From Streptomyces flavochromogenes (GTDB lineage Bacteria > Actinomycetota > Actinomycetes > Streptomycetales > Streptomycetaceae): DNA of 64,000 nucleotides. Position numbers and translations under genes: made by a program. The stretch is taken from the NCBI RefSeq assembly GCF_000717595.1, contig NZ_JNZO01000004.1:186001-250000 (forward strand), read 5' to 3'. Shown here piece by piece: positions 24,867 through 45,788 of the stretch (position 1 is its first letter; the number at the start of each line of letters is the position of its first letter). Below the pieces are notes generated by a model that saw only the letters and a list, made by a program, of their open reading frames with translations, did not search any database and had not been told where the DNA came from.

Positions 24867-25765
24867 GCACTCCCCGCGGCCCCCTCGTCGTCGACGCCCA
24901 CCACCACCTCTGGGACCTGTCCGTACGCGACCAGGACTGGATCACCGGCCCCGCCCTCGCGCCCCTGCGCCGCACCTTCACACAGCGCGAGCTGAGGGCC
25001 GAGACCGCCGCCGCGGGGGTGACGGCCACCGTCCTCGTCCAGACGGTCACCGTCGCCGACGAGACACCCGAGATGCTGGCCACCGCCCGCGACAGCGACC
25101 TGATCGCCGGCGTCGTCGGCTGGACGGACCTGACGGCGCCCGACGTCGCCGACACCGTGGCCACGCTGCTCGCCCAGCCGGGCGGCGACCGCCTCGTGGG
25201 CATCCGCCACCAGGTCCAGTCGGAACCCGATCCCGCCTGGCTGCTCCGCCCCGACGTCCGGCACGGTCTCACGGCGGTGGCCGACGCCGGGCTCGCGTAC
25301 GACCTGGTGATCCTCCCGCACCAGCTGCCGGCCGCGACGAAGGCCGCGAGAGAACTGCCGCGGCTGACCTTCGTCCTCGACCACGCCGCTAAACCGCCCG
25401 TGGCGAGCGGAGACCTCGAGCCCTGGGCGGCCGACCTGCGCGCCTTCGCCACCCTGCCCAACACCGTCGGCAAGCTCTCCGGCCTGCACACCGAGGCCGA
25501 CTGGCGCACCTGGACGGTGCGGGACCTGCGGCCGTACGCCGACACCCTGCTCGACGCGTTCGGCCCGAGTCGCCTCATGTTCGGTTCGGACTGGCCGGTG
25601 TGCACCCTGGCGGCGTCGTACGGACGGACGCTCGCGACCGCGGGAGAGCTCACGGAGGCGCTGAGCCCCGGCGAGCGGGCGGCGGTCTTCGGCGGCACGG
25701 CGGTGGAGACGTACCGACTGGGGGAGCACGTCGCTCGCCGGGCGGGTCGACCGGCGGTCACGTAG
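24863..25765 (+). CDS. Amidohydrolase-2 family, likely L-fucono-1,5-lactonase
   Basis: This 300-residue TIM-barrel hydrolase has an HxH metal motif in VVDAHHHLWD (His13, His15), LDHAAKP in the middle and the metal Asp in MFGSDWPVC. L-fuconolactonases and related sugar lactonases belong here. It would open the lactone made by the aldo/keto reductase to give L-fuconate. The start is GTG at 24863, overlapping the mutarotase stop. It is the last gene of the operon and is followed by a hairpin. Confidence 0.9.
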   Translation: MSTPRGPLVVDAHHHLWDLSVRDQDWITGPALAPLRRTFTQRELRAETAAAGVTATVLVQTVTVADETPEMLATARDSDLIAGVVGWTDLTAPDVADTVATLLAQPGGDRLVGIRHQVQSEPDPAWLLRPDVRHGLTAVADAGLAYDLVILPHQLPAATKAARELPRLTFVLDHAAKPPVASGDLEPWAADLRAFATLPNTVGKLSGLHTEADWRTWTVRDLRPYADTLLDAFGPSRLMFGSDWPVCTLAASYGRTLATAGELTEALSPGERAAVFGGTAVETYRLGEHVARRAGRPAVT

Positions 25766-25797
25766 GGTCGTGATGCCGCTACGACCGTCGCGGTGCA

Positions 25798-25822
25798 GCG
25801 ACGAGGAGGTACGCCTCGTCGC
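25798..25822 (+). terminator. Likely terminator of the fucose operon
   Basis: GCGACGAGG at 25798-25806 pairs with CCTCGTCGC at 25814-25822 across a seven-base loop, 33 bases after the lactonase stop. There is no U-tract. Confidence 0.6.
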
Positions 25823-25866
25823 CGCAGGCGCGGGCGGGGGCGCCGCTCGACCGATCTGGGGTGCCC

Positions 25867-26325
25867 ATGACAGGACAGTTCGAAGCGACGTTCGAGGTCG
25901 ACCGGCCGGTGGAGGAGGTGTTCGCCTTTCTCGCCGACGGGCGCAACGATCCGGAGTTCAGCCCCCGGGTCCTCAGGATCGAGCGGGTGCCGGACGCCCC
26001 GACCGCCGTGGGCACCGTCTTCCGGAGCACCGTCAAGGACGCCGGGATGAAGACCGCGAGGGAGTTCCGCGTCACCGCCCTCGAAGCGCCCGTGAAGATC
26101 CGCTGGGCCGAGGTGTCGAAGAACCTCATCACGGCGAGTGAGGGGGGCTACGACCTGGAACCGCTCACCGACGGCCGGACCCGGGTCCGGATCTACAACG
26201 TCCTCGAAGGCCACGGCGTGGGCCGACTCCTCGCCGGCCTCGCGCTCGCGGCAGCCCGCAAGGACGCACCCGGTTTCGGCGCCCGGATCAAGGCGGCGGC
26301 GGAGGCGGGGATCGCCCCGCGCTGA
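25867..26325 (+). CDS. SRPBCC-superfamily protein (polyketide cyclase/dehydrase-like)
   Basis: This 152-residue helix-grip protein begins with a typical strand/helix, FEATFEVDRPVEEVFAFLAD. The fold forms a hydrophobic ligand pocket; the functions of such single-domain members are mostly unknown. The ATG at 25867 is preferred; a GTG at 25861 is equally in frame. It stands alone after the fucose-operon hairpin and ends 18 bases from a convergent gene. Confidence 0.82.
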   Translation: MTGQFEATFEVDRPVEEVFAFLADGRNDPEFSPRVLRIERVPDAPTAVGTVFRSTVKDAGMKTAREFRVTALEAPVKIRWAEVSKNLITASEGGYDLEPLTDGRTRVRIYNVLEGHGVGRLLAGLALAAARKDAPGFGARIKAAAEAGIAPR

Positions 26326-26342
26326 GACAGCGAGCGAGCCGC

Positions 26343-27137
26343 CTACCTGTTCCCGTCCCTCGGACGCGGGACCGACACGACCCGCGGGACCCGCGGAGGG
26401 GCGCTGAAGCGGACCGGCACGCCCGGCGAGTAGAGCACGCTCACGGGCGGACCGGGCGGCTGCGCGAGACCGGCAGCGGTGAGCAGGGTCTCGTCGCAGC
26501 CGAGCAGCCGGGCGCGGTGGAGCGGCCAGCGCGGGTGGGTGTTCGGGAGATAGAGCGGCCGCCCGCGGAACGAGCTGTGCATGCCCCAGCGGGCGGTCAG
26601 GAAGTGTTCGAGCGCGGTGGGCTCCTCCACGGGCTCGCCGACCTCCAGGCTGATCGCGCTGCGGGCCCCGCGGGGGCCGGGCCAGCGACGGCTGCTGGTG
26701 TACGTCACGGTGGAACCTTCGGTGCGGATGCTCATCCGGGACCAGACGTACGGGATCCGGAACGCCCACCGTCCGACGGTCACCGGGATCAGCCGGGACG
26801 CGTCGAGGGAGCGGAAGACGACACCGCGGCGCCCGTGGGCGTCCACGGAGTAGAGCCTGACGTTGGTCTCGGGGAAGGTCCCGAGATACGGGATCCCGGG
26901 GAGCCGGAGCCAGCCGACCCGGTGCATCCGGAAGGCGACCAGGCCCACATAGGTGACGCCGTCGTGAGTGTCGGGCACGGTGCCCGCGGGCAGGAGCGGG
27001 GCCACGTCGGCCGGGTCCACGGCCCAGTGCAGGAACGCCAGGTCGAGCCAGGACTGGGTGAGCAGCGTGAGGTCCTCGCGGTGCGGGGGGTCGGCCGATA
27101 TCGGCTCGGGGAGCACGGCGGGCGGCGTCTGCGGCAT
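26343..27137 (-). CDS. DUF2071 (YqjF-like) family protein
   Basis: The 264-residue protein shows the DUF2071 signature: LTQSWLDLAFLHWAVDPADV at the start, then VTYVGLVAFRMHRVGWLRLP, FPETNVRLYSV and GVVFRSLDASRLIPV. The family has an acetoacetate-decarboxylase-like fold but no proven activity. I start at the ATG at 27137; the in-frame start at 27206 would run through the neighbouring terminator hairpin. Confidence 0.85.
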   Translation of the reverse strand: MPQTPPAVLPEPISADPPHREDLTLLTQSWLDLAFLHWAVDPADVAPLLPAGTVPDTHDGVTYVGLVAFRMHRVGWLRLPGIPYLGTFPETNVRLYSVDAHGRRGVVFRSLDASRLIPVTVGRWAFRIPYVWSRMSIRTEGSTVTYTSSRRWPGPRGARSAISLEVGEPVEEPTALEHFLTARWGMHSSFRGRPLYLPNTHPRWPLHRARLLGCDETLLTAAGLAQPPGPPVSVLYSPGVPVRFSAPPRVPRVVSVPRPRDGNR

Positions 27138-27165
27138 CCCAGCAGTATCGGGCACCGAACCGAAG

Positions 27166-27201
27166 GAGGTGGCCCTCCACGGGTGTGTGGAGGGCCACCT
27201 C
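27166..27201 (-). terminator. Terminator of the subtilisin-like protease gene
   Basis: GAGGTGGCCCTCCAC (27166-27180) is perfectly complementary to 27187-27201 with a six-base loop. It lies about 50 bases after the stop of the minus-strand protease gene. Confidence 0.8.
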
Positions 27202-27252
27202 TTCACAGCTCATCGGGGTCGGGCCCGGCCCCGGCGAGTCGTGGACGTGCTG

Positions 27253-28452
27253 TTACGGCGTCACCTTGAGGAGCTTGTTCGCGGTGCCGGAGGACGGGTT
27301 CTTGATGGCGTCCGCGGTGGCCGCCCCGGTCAGCGCGGCGGCCGTGTCGGCCGGCGTCGCCGACGGGTTGGCCGCCAGGTAGAGGGCCGCGGCACCCGCC
27401 ACGTGCGGGCTGGCCATCGACGTGCCGGAGATCGTCTTGACGCCGGTGTCGCTGTCGTTCCAGGCCGAGGTGATCTCCGAGCCGGGCGCGTACAGGTCCA
27501 CCACGGAGCCGAAGTTCGAGAAGTCCGACTGCTCGTCGTCCTTGGTGCTGGACGCCACGGTGAGCGCCTCCGGCACCCGGGAGGGCGAGCCCTGGCCGGC
27601 GTCGGAGGACTCGTTGCCGGCCGCCACCGCGAAGGTCACACCGGAGGCGATGGCGCGCTGGACCGCCGCGTCCAGGGCCTCGTCGGCGCCGCCGCCGAGG
27701 CTCATGTTCGCGACCGAGGGCCCGGAGTGGTTCTGGGTCACCCAGTCGATGCCGGCCACGACCTGCTCCGTGGTGCCGGAGCCGTTGTCGTCGAGGACGC
27801 GGACCGCCACGACCTTGGCCTTCTTCGCGACGCCGTGGGAGGTGCCGGCGATGGTGCCCGCCACGTGGGTGCCGTGGCCGTTGCCGTCGTCGGCGCTGTC
27901 GTCGTTGTCCACGGCGTCGAAGCCGTGGGCCGCGCGGCCGCCGAAGTCCTTGTGCGAGATCCGGACGCCGGTGTCGATGACGTACGCGGTCACGCCCTCC
28001 CCGCCGGTGTCGGGGTACGTGTACTTCTGGTCGCCGGCCGTGTCGGCCTGGTCGATCCGGTCCAGACCCCAGGACGGGGGCTGTTCCTGCGTCTCCTTGA
28101 TGCTGAACCGCTTGTTCTGCACGACGGTGCCGACCGCGGGGTCGGCGGCGAGGCGCTTGGCCTCGTCGACGGACAGTCCGGACGCCGAGAAGCCGTTGAC
28201 CTCGGAGCCGTAGGAGCGGACGAGCTTGCCGCCGTACTTCTTGGCGAGGTCTCCCTTGTTCGCGGATGCGTCGAGGATGACGATGAAGCTGCCGTCGACG
28301 GCGCCCGGGGCACCGAGTCCGTGGACGGTTCCCTCGGCCGGGGTGGCTGCCCCGGCGAGATTGCCCGCGAACAGCGCTGCGGCGGCCGCGGCCGCGGTAC
28401 CTGTGGCTATGGCCGCGTTGCGAAGTCCGTGGGATCGCTTGTGAGTTGCCAT
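27253..28452 (-). CDS. Secreted subtilisin-like serine protease (S8 family)
   Basis: This 399-residue preproenzyme has a signal peptide at 1-36, an I9 inhibitor propeptide at about 55-115 (FIVILDASANK) and an S8 domain with Asp160 (YVIDTGV), His193 (GHGTHVAGT), oxyanion Asn280 (AAGNESSD) and Ser345 (GTSMASPH). It is close to Streptomyces alkaline proteases of the proteinase K group and lacks C-terminal additions. The protease acts outside the cell after autoprocessing. The SSI-type inhibitor at 46647 could restrain it. The upstream region is AT-richer than average (about 28500-28580), suggesting its promoter. Confidence 0.93.
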   Translation of the reverse strand: MATHKRSHGLRNAAIATGTAAAAAAALFAGNLAGAATPAEGTVHGLGAPGAVDGSFIVILDASANKGDLAKKYGGKLVRSYGSEVNGFSASGLSVDEAKRLAADPAVGTVVQNKRFSIKETQEQPPSWGLDRIDQADTAGDQKYTYPDTGGEGVTAYVIDTGVRISHKDFGGRAAHGFDAVDNDDSADDGNGHGTHVAGTIAGTSHGVAKKAKVVAVRVLDDNGSGTTEQVVAGIDWVTQNHSGPSVANMSLGGGADEALDAAVQRAIASGVTFAVAAGNESSDAGQGSPSRVPEALTVASSTKDDEQSDFSNFGSVVDLYAPGSEITSAWNDSDTGVKTISGTSMASPHVAGAAALYLAANPSATPADTAAALTGAATADAIKNPSSGTANKLLKVTP

Positions 28453-28694
28453 GAAAGTGGATCTCTCCTCGTGTTGACGTGTGGGGCGTCAAACGTTCGA
28501 GAGAACCCTGTTCGGATTGGCAGGAGCAAATCAAGAGCGAACCAGGGGTAAAGGCTTTTTCAACAAGGTTTCTTAAACAGCTCTCCGCACCGCCTCCATC
28601 TCGCACACGCGCCCTGGCCAACTCCTCCCTGAAATGGTCACGTTCCGCCACCCTGCGGGGAACGACGTCAGTGCCCGGCGATAACGTCGGTCGC

Positions 28695-29312
28695 ATGGGA
28701 TTCACGAGCGCGTGGGCCATCTCGGGCCACACCGACGAAGACATCGCGAACCTCGCCCCGCGACTGCTTCCCGCGATGCGCGCGGACCGCGACGCCCCTG
28801 ATGCCGCCCGCCGCTGGCAGGACTGGCAGCGGGCTCCGCTCCCCGACCACCGGACCTGGTACACGGACTACGGCCCGGCGATCGAATCGTTCCGCGAACT
28901 CACCGCCCCCGGCACGCACGTCGACGACATGTGCGGAGGAAGAACGGACCCGGCGTTCTACGTCGTGGACGACGTGTGGGACGGACAGAGCGAGGACAGC
29001 ATGTTCCTCACGGTCCACAGCAAGGAGTACGCCGTCTCGTCGCTCCTCCACGCTCTCGGACCGACACGGGCGGCGCTCCTGCCCGGCTGGTGCGGCACCT
29101 TCCTGCTCACCCCGGCACAGGTCGCGGCGAGTCTCCCGTACGTCGAGCGAGCCTTCACCTTCACCCCGGACGAACGCGCCACGGCCGAAGCCCGGGACTG
29201 GCTGGACTACTCGACCGGCGAGGAGAGCGTCCTCGACGGCCCCCTCCGTGTCTGGCGCACCGCCGCCCGCACGGACATGGGCCTGTGCGGGCTGTCCGTG
29301 CACCTCACCTGA
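28695..29312 (+). CDS. Hypothetical protein
   Basis: I do not recognise this 205-residue soluble protein. It is acidic, has many Trp residues and shows no motif I can name (starts GFTSAWAISGHTDEDIANLA; contains LLPGWCGTFLLTPAQVAASL). The frame is open from 28479, but the ATG at 28695 is the first plausible start and begins a normal-looking protein. It ends eight bases inside the convergent SMI1/Lsr2 gene. Confidence 0.7.
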   Translation: MGFTSAWAISGHTDEDIANLAPRLLPAMRADRDAPDAARRWQDWQRAPLPDHRTWYTDYGPAIESFRELTAPGTHVDDMCGGRTDPAFYVVDDVWDGQSEDSMFLTVHSKEYAVSSLLHALGPTRAALLPGWCGTFLLTPAQVAASLPYVERAFTFTPDERATAEARDWLDYSTGEESVLDGPLRVWRTAARTDMGLCGLSVHLT

Positions 29313-30048
29313 GATCCGTGCCACGGGGGCGGTCGGAGTGCGTCGCCGCCTCCCAGGCCTCGAGGATCGCGACCGGGACGCGTCCCCGGTCCGGTACGTC
29401 GTGGCCGTTGGCCCTGGCCCATGTACGGATGGTGCTCGTGCTGACCTGTGACCAGGTGCTCGGGGCGGTGACCGGTACGCGACCGCGGAGACGGGACGGG
29501 GTGAAAGAGGGCCCGTCGTCGAGCAGGTCTCGGGGGAACAGCGGGACGTGCAGCGTCCCGCCGAGGACGTCGACGAGAAACGCCGTCACCGACCCGCTGT
29601 ACGTGAACCAGGGGGCGCCCAGCCGCTCGGTGACGGCGACGGTCCACCGGTCGGGGGCGTTGCGGGGCCGGGTGTCCCAGAACAGGTAGTGCCCGTTTCC
29701 GGTGACGCCCACGACGAGGAGATCCTCGGTCGCGCACCGAGGCTCCCCGGGGCTACGCGCGCCGGCGCTCCGGCCCGTGCCGGCGGACCGCACCGCGTCG
29801 AGCTGCGCACGCAGACGCGCCGGCATGGGGCCGGTCAGGTCGACCCATTCGCTGAGGGCACCGGGTCGGTACAGGGTGAGGAAGTCGCAGAACTCGCCGG
29901 GCCCGTAGGCGGCGACGAGTTCCTTGTAGTCCCGGGGCAGGCTCATGCCCAACGCGCCCTCGGCGAGGGGCCAGTCGGGCGCCGGCGGAGCGACGGGAGG
30001 AGGCGGGCACAGGGAGGTCAGCGCGGCGAGGCCGGGGAGAGCGGTCAC
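29305..30048 (-). CDS. SMI1/KNR4-family protein fused to an Lsr2-type DNA-binding domain
   Basis: Residues about 20-160 look like an SMI1/KNR4 domain (LPRDYKELVAAYGPGEFCDF, then a Trp-rich sheet with YLFWDTRP). Residues about 205-240 match the C-terminal DNA-binding domain of Lsr2: IRTWARANGHDVPDRGRVPV followed by AILEAWEAA, including the RGR AT-hook that enters AT-rich minor grooves. SMI1 domains serve as toxin-immunity or scaffold modules, whereas Lsr2 silences foreign DNA. The fusion suggests a protein that carries an SMI1 module to AT-rich DNA. It overlaps the preceding convergent gene by eight bases. Domain calls are by pattern only. Confidence 0.8.
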   Translation of the reverse strand: MTALPGLAALTSLCPPPPVAPPAPDWPLAEGALGMSLPRDYKELVAAYGPGEFCDFLTLYRPGALSEWVDLTGPMPARLRAQLDAVRSAGTGRSAGARSPGEPRCATEDLLVVGVTGNGHYLFWDTRPRNAPDRWTVAVTERLGAPWFTYSGSVTAFLVDVLGGTLHVPLFPRDLLDDGPSFTPSRLRGRVPVTAPSTWSQVSTSTIRTWARANGHDVPDRGRVPVAILEAWEAATHSDRPRGTDLR

Positions 30049-30153
30049 CGGACCAGTACATCGCGAACGCGCCGCCCCCGGTCACCCACCCCTGACGCCG
30101 GGACGTCGGCGCCCGAGGCCGACCGGACGTCGGCACCCGACGGCGACCCGGCG

Positions 30154-31152
30154 TCAGCCGATGCGCCAGCGACGGACCGTGTCGCCGTCGAACGTGAGCC
30201 AGGTGCCGTCGCCTAGGGCCACGGCGCGGGCCGTCACCTCGATGCCCGGCGGATACGTCACCTCGGCCCGCGGACGCAGATCGGCGGCGCCGAGCAGGAG
30301 GTGACGGCACTCCTCCTCCCAGGGGTCCTCACCCACCGCCGCAAGCACCCGCTCCTCGTCGAGGAAGCCCGGCTGCCCCATGAAGACCAGCCCGTCCGAC
30401 AGCACCTCGGCCGCCTCCGCCACCGTCCGGGCCCGGACCGGCGAGTCGTACCGGGTCAGCCGCTCCCCGGCCACGGAGAGCGTCAGGAAGGCGCCGGAGC
30501 GCAGGCTGCTGCCCGTGAAGGGCTCGTCGTACCCACCGACCGGTTCGACCGCCAGGCCCTCCCGCGTGGCGGTCGCGAGCAGCGCGTGCGCCTCGTCCTG
30601 CCCCTGCGCCGCGTCGAGGAAGACTCCCCGGGCCGGGCCGAGCGGCTGCTGGAACGCGTAGGTCCCCCAGCACGTCGGGACCTCCGACGCGGCCAGCACC
30701 GTGCCGGTGGCGAGGTCCAGGTTCAGGAGTACCTCGGTCCGGACGGTTTCGAGGGCGTGCGGGACGACCGCCAGGAGCGCGGTGCCGGAGGGATCGGAGG
30801 CGCAGGCCCCATGGGCTCCGCCCGGCCACGGCCGGTGCGGGAACGTCCACCGGACAGCTCCGTCCGCCTCGTGGACGGTGACGGAGTCCCCACCGCTCAC
30901 CGCGAGACCGCCGCCCGGTACGGGGGTGGCGTACACGCGCTCCTCCCCGGGCAGCAGCCACCCCTGCCGGAGGCCGAAGACCGCCCCCGGGTCGTCGGAG
31001 ACACGGCCCGCCTCGACGCGCGCTCCGTCGCGGGCCACGATCCAGTGAGCCCCGTCCCTGACCTGCAGCGAGTCGAGTCGCCCGAGGGCCGATCCGAGGC
31101 CCGGCACCTCCCCGGCGGCGGCGAGCTCGGCTCGGACGGCTTCGTAGACCAC
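30154..31152 (-). CDS. Hypothetical protein, possibly beta-propeller
   Basis: This 332-residue soluble protein has no family I can name. It shows repeating strand patterns with aromatic/Asp turns (GGGLAVSGGDSVTVHEADGA, LLNLDLATGTVLAASEV, LWLTF-like ends), compatible with a WD40/PQQ-like propeller. I start at GTG 31152, which has GAGGTGGG eight bases upstream. The frame runs on to 31461, but the additional residues are Arg/Ser-rich noise and would overlap the divergent gene at 31286. Confidence 0.7.
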   Translation of the reverse strand: MVYEAVRAELAAAGEVPGLGSALGRLDSLQVRDGAHWIVARDGARVEAGRVSDDPGAVFGLRQGWLLPGEERVYATPVPGGGLAVSGGDSVTVHEADGAVRWTFPHRPWPGGAHGACASDPSGTALLAVVPHALETVRTEVLLNLDLATGTVLAASEVPTCWGTYAFQQPLGPARGVFLDAAQGQDEAHALLATATREGLAVEPVGGYDEPFTGSSLRSGAFLTLSVAGERLTRYDSPVRARTVAEAAEVLSDGLVFMGQPGFLDEERVLAAVGEDPWEEECRHLLLGAADLRPRAEVTYPPGIEVTARAVALGDGTWLTFDGDTVRRWRIG

Positions 31153-31285
31153 GGTGGTTCCCACCTCTTCGACCGAGAAGTCCCTCCTGGTCGGGGACCT
31201 GCAACTCATTCTCGTGCGGGCGGGCGTGGCAACCCGCACTCCCGTGTAGCTACTCTTGCCAAGACCACGACGCAGGGGGGCGAGG

Positions 31286-31771
31286 GTGGGACGAAAAGCC
31301 CGACGGGCCGCGGGGACACAGTCCTTCACGGATCTGCTCCGGCACCCGGGTCGCCTCATCGAGCAGCTCGCAGGAGACGCGCGGCAGCGCGCCGAGGCGG
31401 ACGTCGCCGCCGTGGACACCGGTGAGGCTCGTGAGGTCTCCGCGTTCGTCCGCGACGGCAACCGCTTCCGCCAGGGGGCGCTGATTCTGGATCCCGCGGC
31501 AGCGCGGTCAGTGGTGTGGCGGCCGTTCCGAGTGTTCGGCGGATCCGGCGAGGACGTCGCTCTGGTCGCCCCGTTCCATGTTCACGGGGCGGGCCCGGTC
31601 GCCGGTCCGGGAAGTGCGGTGGTCGACAGGGGAGCGTTCCGTCTGCTGTCCCTGCAGGCCGCTGATCGCTACTGGGAACTTGCCGTCCCCGCTGCGGACG
31701 TTGCTCTGGTCCGTGCCGCGCTGCTCCGATTCGGCACCGGCGGAGAAGCGCTGTCCGAGCGGCATCCGTAG
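31286..31771 (+). CDS. Hypothetical protein
   Basis: The 161-residue product starts at GTG 31286 after a strong purine tract (AGGGGGGCGAGG). The N-terminus is basic (GRKARRAAGTQSFTDLLRHP) and the rest looks like a compact beta-rich domain (DGNRFRQGALILDP, VVWRPFRVFGGS). No known motif was found. It diverges from the 31152 gene and converges on the megasynthase gene 61 bases away. Confidence 0.65.
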   Translation: MGRKARRAAGTQSFTDLLRHPGRLIEQLAGDARQRAEADVAAVDTGEAREVSAFVRDGNRFRQGALILDPAAARSVVWRPFRVFGGSGEDVALVAPFHVHGAGPVAGPGSAVVDRGAFRLLSLQAADRYWELAVPAADVALVRAALLRFGTGGEALSERHP

Positions 31772-31832
31772 AGGTGCGGATCCGGCCGTCTGCCCCGCGA
31801 TCCGGGCGACGACGGGAATGTGACGACAGGCC

Positions 31833-44639
<12,807 letters not shown>

Positions 44640-44730
44640 CAACGCCCCCGTGCATCTGCCCGAAGGTCGACCCTCCCCCGCAGTCCGTGCGAGAGGACCG
44701 CCCCCGGTCTGCTCTGTTCTGATCTACGAC

Positions 44731-44758
44731 TGCCCTGCCCTGCCCTGCCCTGCCCTGG
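44731..44758. repeat. TGCCC pentanucleotide repeat, followed by CTGGACCGGACT-like repeats
   Basis: TGCCC is repeated about five times from 44731. Then 44761-44810 holds degenerate CTGGACCGGACT units. The tract lies 90-170 bases upstream of the megasynthase start, inside the gap between it and the small gene ending at 44900. Nothing else is seen in this 260-base gap. Confidence 0.75.
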
Positions 44759-44899
44759 CCGGGCCTGGACCGGACTCGCCTGGACCGGACTGATCTGGAC
44801 TGGTCTGTTTCAGTCTCCGGTCATCATGACTGATCACAGATCCCGCGCAGCGCCGGCCGGGTACCTGCCGCGGTCACCCTCGGTCCCGGCCCAGAAGGA

Positions 44900-45139
44900 C
44901 TACCGACCCGTCGCCCGAGGCCGGTAGTTCGGATTCGCCTGGTAGTCGCCGGAGAGCGTCCCGCACGCGTCGACCTGCCAGGCCCCGATGATGGCCTCAG
45001 GGGGCACGGCCCCGTTCGGGTCGCCGACCATGTCGCGGTCGATCTCGTACACCCAACCACCGGGGTGGGCCTTGGCCTCGTCGACCAACTGGTGCGGAGG
45101 TTCCCGCCGCTCAGCGCGTCTCCTGCGGAACATTCCCAT
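44900..45139 (-). CDS. Small hypothetical protein
   Basis: This 79-residue hydrophilic protein has a basic N-terminus (GMFRRRRAERREPPHQ) and a conserved-looking body (GGWVYEIDRDMVGDPNGAVP, EAIIGAWQVD, ending YQANPNYRPR). Similar short proteins are widespread in Streptomyces, but their role is unknown to me. GGGGAGG precedes the ATG. It is upstream of the megasynthase gene on the same strand, with 257 bases between, so co-transcription is uncertain. Confidence 0.75.
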   Translation of the reverse strand: MGMFRRRRAERREPPHQLVDEAKAHPGGWVYEIDRDMVGDPNGAVPPEAIIGAWQVDACGTLSGDYQANPNYRPRATGR

Positions 45140-45232
45140 GTCGTGCGCCTCCCCTGTCCCCGAGGATTGTTACGTGAGGATTGTGACGTACGGCCGTACC
45201 GCCCTCCCGTCCGGTGTTCCGGAGGAAGCGGA

Positions 45233-45709
45233 CTAGGCGGTCTCATTCGGTTCGCGGCTGCGGTTCTCCTCGGCCAGGGCGAGCGCGGACTCGCGCATGA
45301 CGGCGACCGTCCCGGCGAGCCAGCGGCCGACGGCGGCCAGTTCGGACTCGTCGAGGCCTTCCACGACTTCGGCCATCCCGGCCGTCATGGGGGCCATGGC
45401 CGCACCCAGGGCGCGACGGTGCGCGGCTGTGGCGGTCAGGGTGAACCGGCGGCGGTCACCGGGATCTCTGGCGCGTTCGACGTATCCGAGAGCGGCCAGC
45501 CGGTCGATGATCTTGGTGATGGCGGCGTTGCTGAGACCGGTTTCGCCGACGAGTCGGCCGGGAGTGGTGCCGGGGGCGCGGGCGATGATTCCGAGCACCT
45601 TGTGCTCGGTGGCGTTGACGTGGAGGCGAGCCGCGAGCTGCTCGTGGTAGAGCACCACCCACAGGCTGAGCTCGTGGCCCAGCGCGGAGCCGTCCCGTTC
45701 GGTACTCAT
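45233..45709 (-). CDS. MarR-family transcriptional regulator
   Basis: The 158-residue protein has the MarR winged helix: LHVNATEHKVLGIIARAPG, GRLVGETGLSNAAITKIIDR as recognition region, and the wing DPGDRRRFTLTATA. It diverges from a membrane-protein gene at 45789 across 79 bases that contain an almost perfect double dyad, so it very likely represses both promoters. The inducer is unknown. It may or may not relate to the megasynthase, which lies further downstream on the same strand. Confidence 0.93.
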   Translation of the reverse strand: MSTERDGSALGHELSLWVVLYHEQLAARLHVNATEHKVLGIIARAPGTTPGRLVGETGLSNAAITKIIDRLAALGYVERARDPGDRRRFTLTATAAHRRALGAAMAPMTAGMAEVVEGLDESELAAVGRWLAGTVAVMRESALALAEENRSREPNETA

Positions 45710-45727
45710 ACGGGCCAGCGTACAAGT

Positions 45728-45768
45728 CTTTCACTTTGGTGAAGAAAACTACTTCACCAAAGTGAAAG
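45728..45768. promoter_or_regulatory. Double-dyad operator for the MarR regulator
   Basis: CTTTCACTTTGGTGAAG (45728-45744) is exactly inverted at 45752-45768, spacer AAAACTA. Each arm is itself a dyad, TTCAC-N4-GTGAA (45730-45743 and 45753-45766), giving two regulator sites 23 bases apart centre to centre. This AT-rich block lies between the divergent starts at 45709 and 45789. Confidence 0.85.
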
Positions 45769-45788
45769 GATGTGGTGGGATCGGCGGC

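Noticed and set aside
25867..26325. SRPBCC protein as a further fucose-pathway enzyme
   Set aside because: A hairpin ends the operon before it, and the family has no known role in sugar-acid metabolism.
31153..31461. N-terminal extension of the 30154 gene to 31461
   Set aside because: The extra residues are Arg/Ser/Ala-rich noise and overlap the divergent gene at 31286, while GTG 31152 has a good ribosome site.
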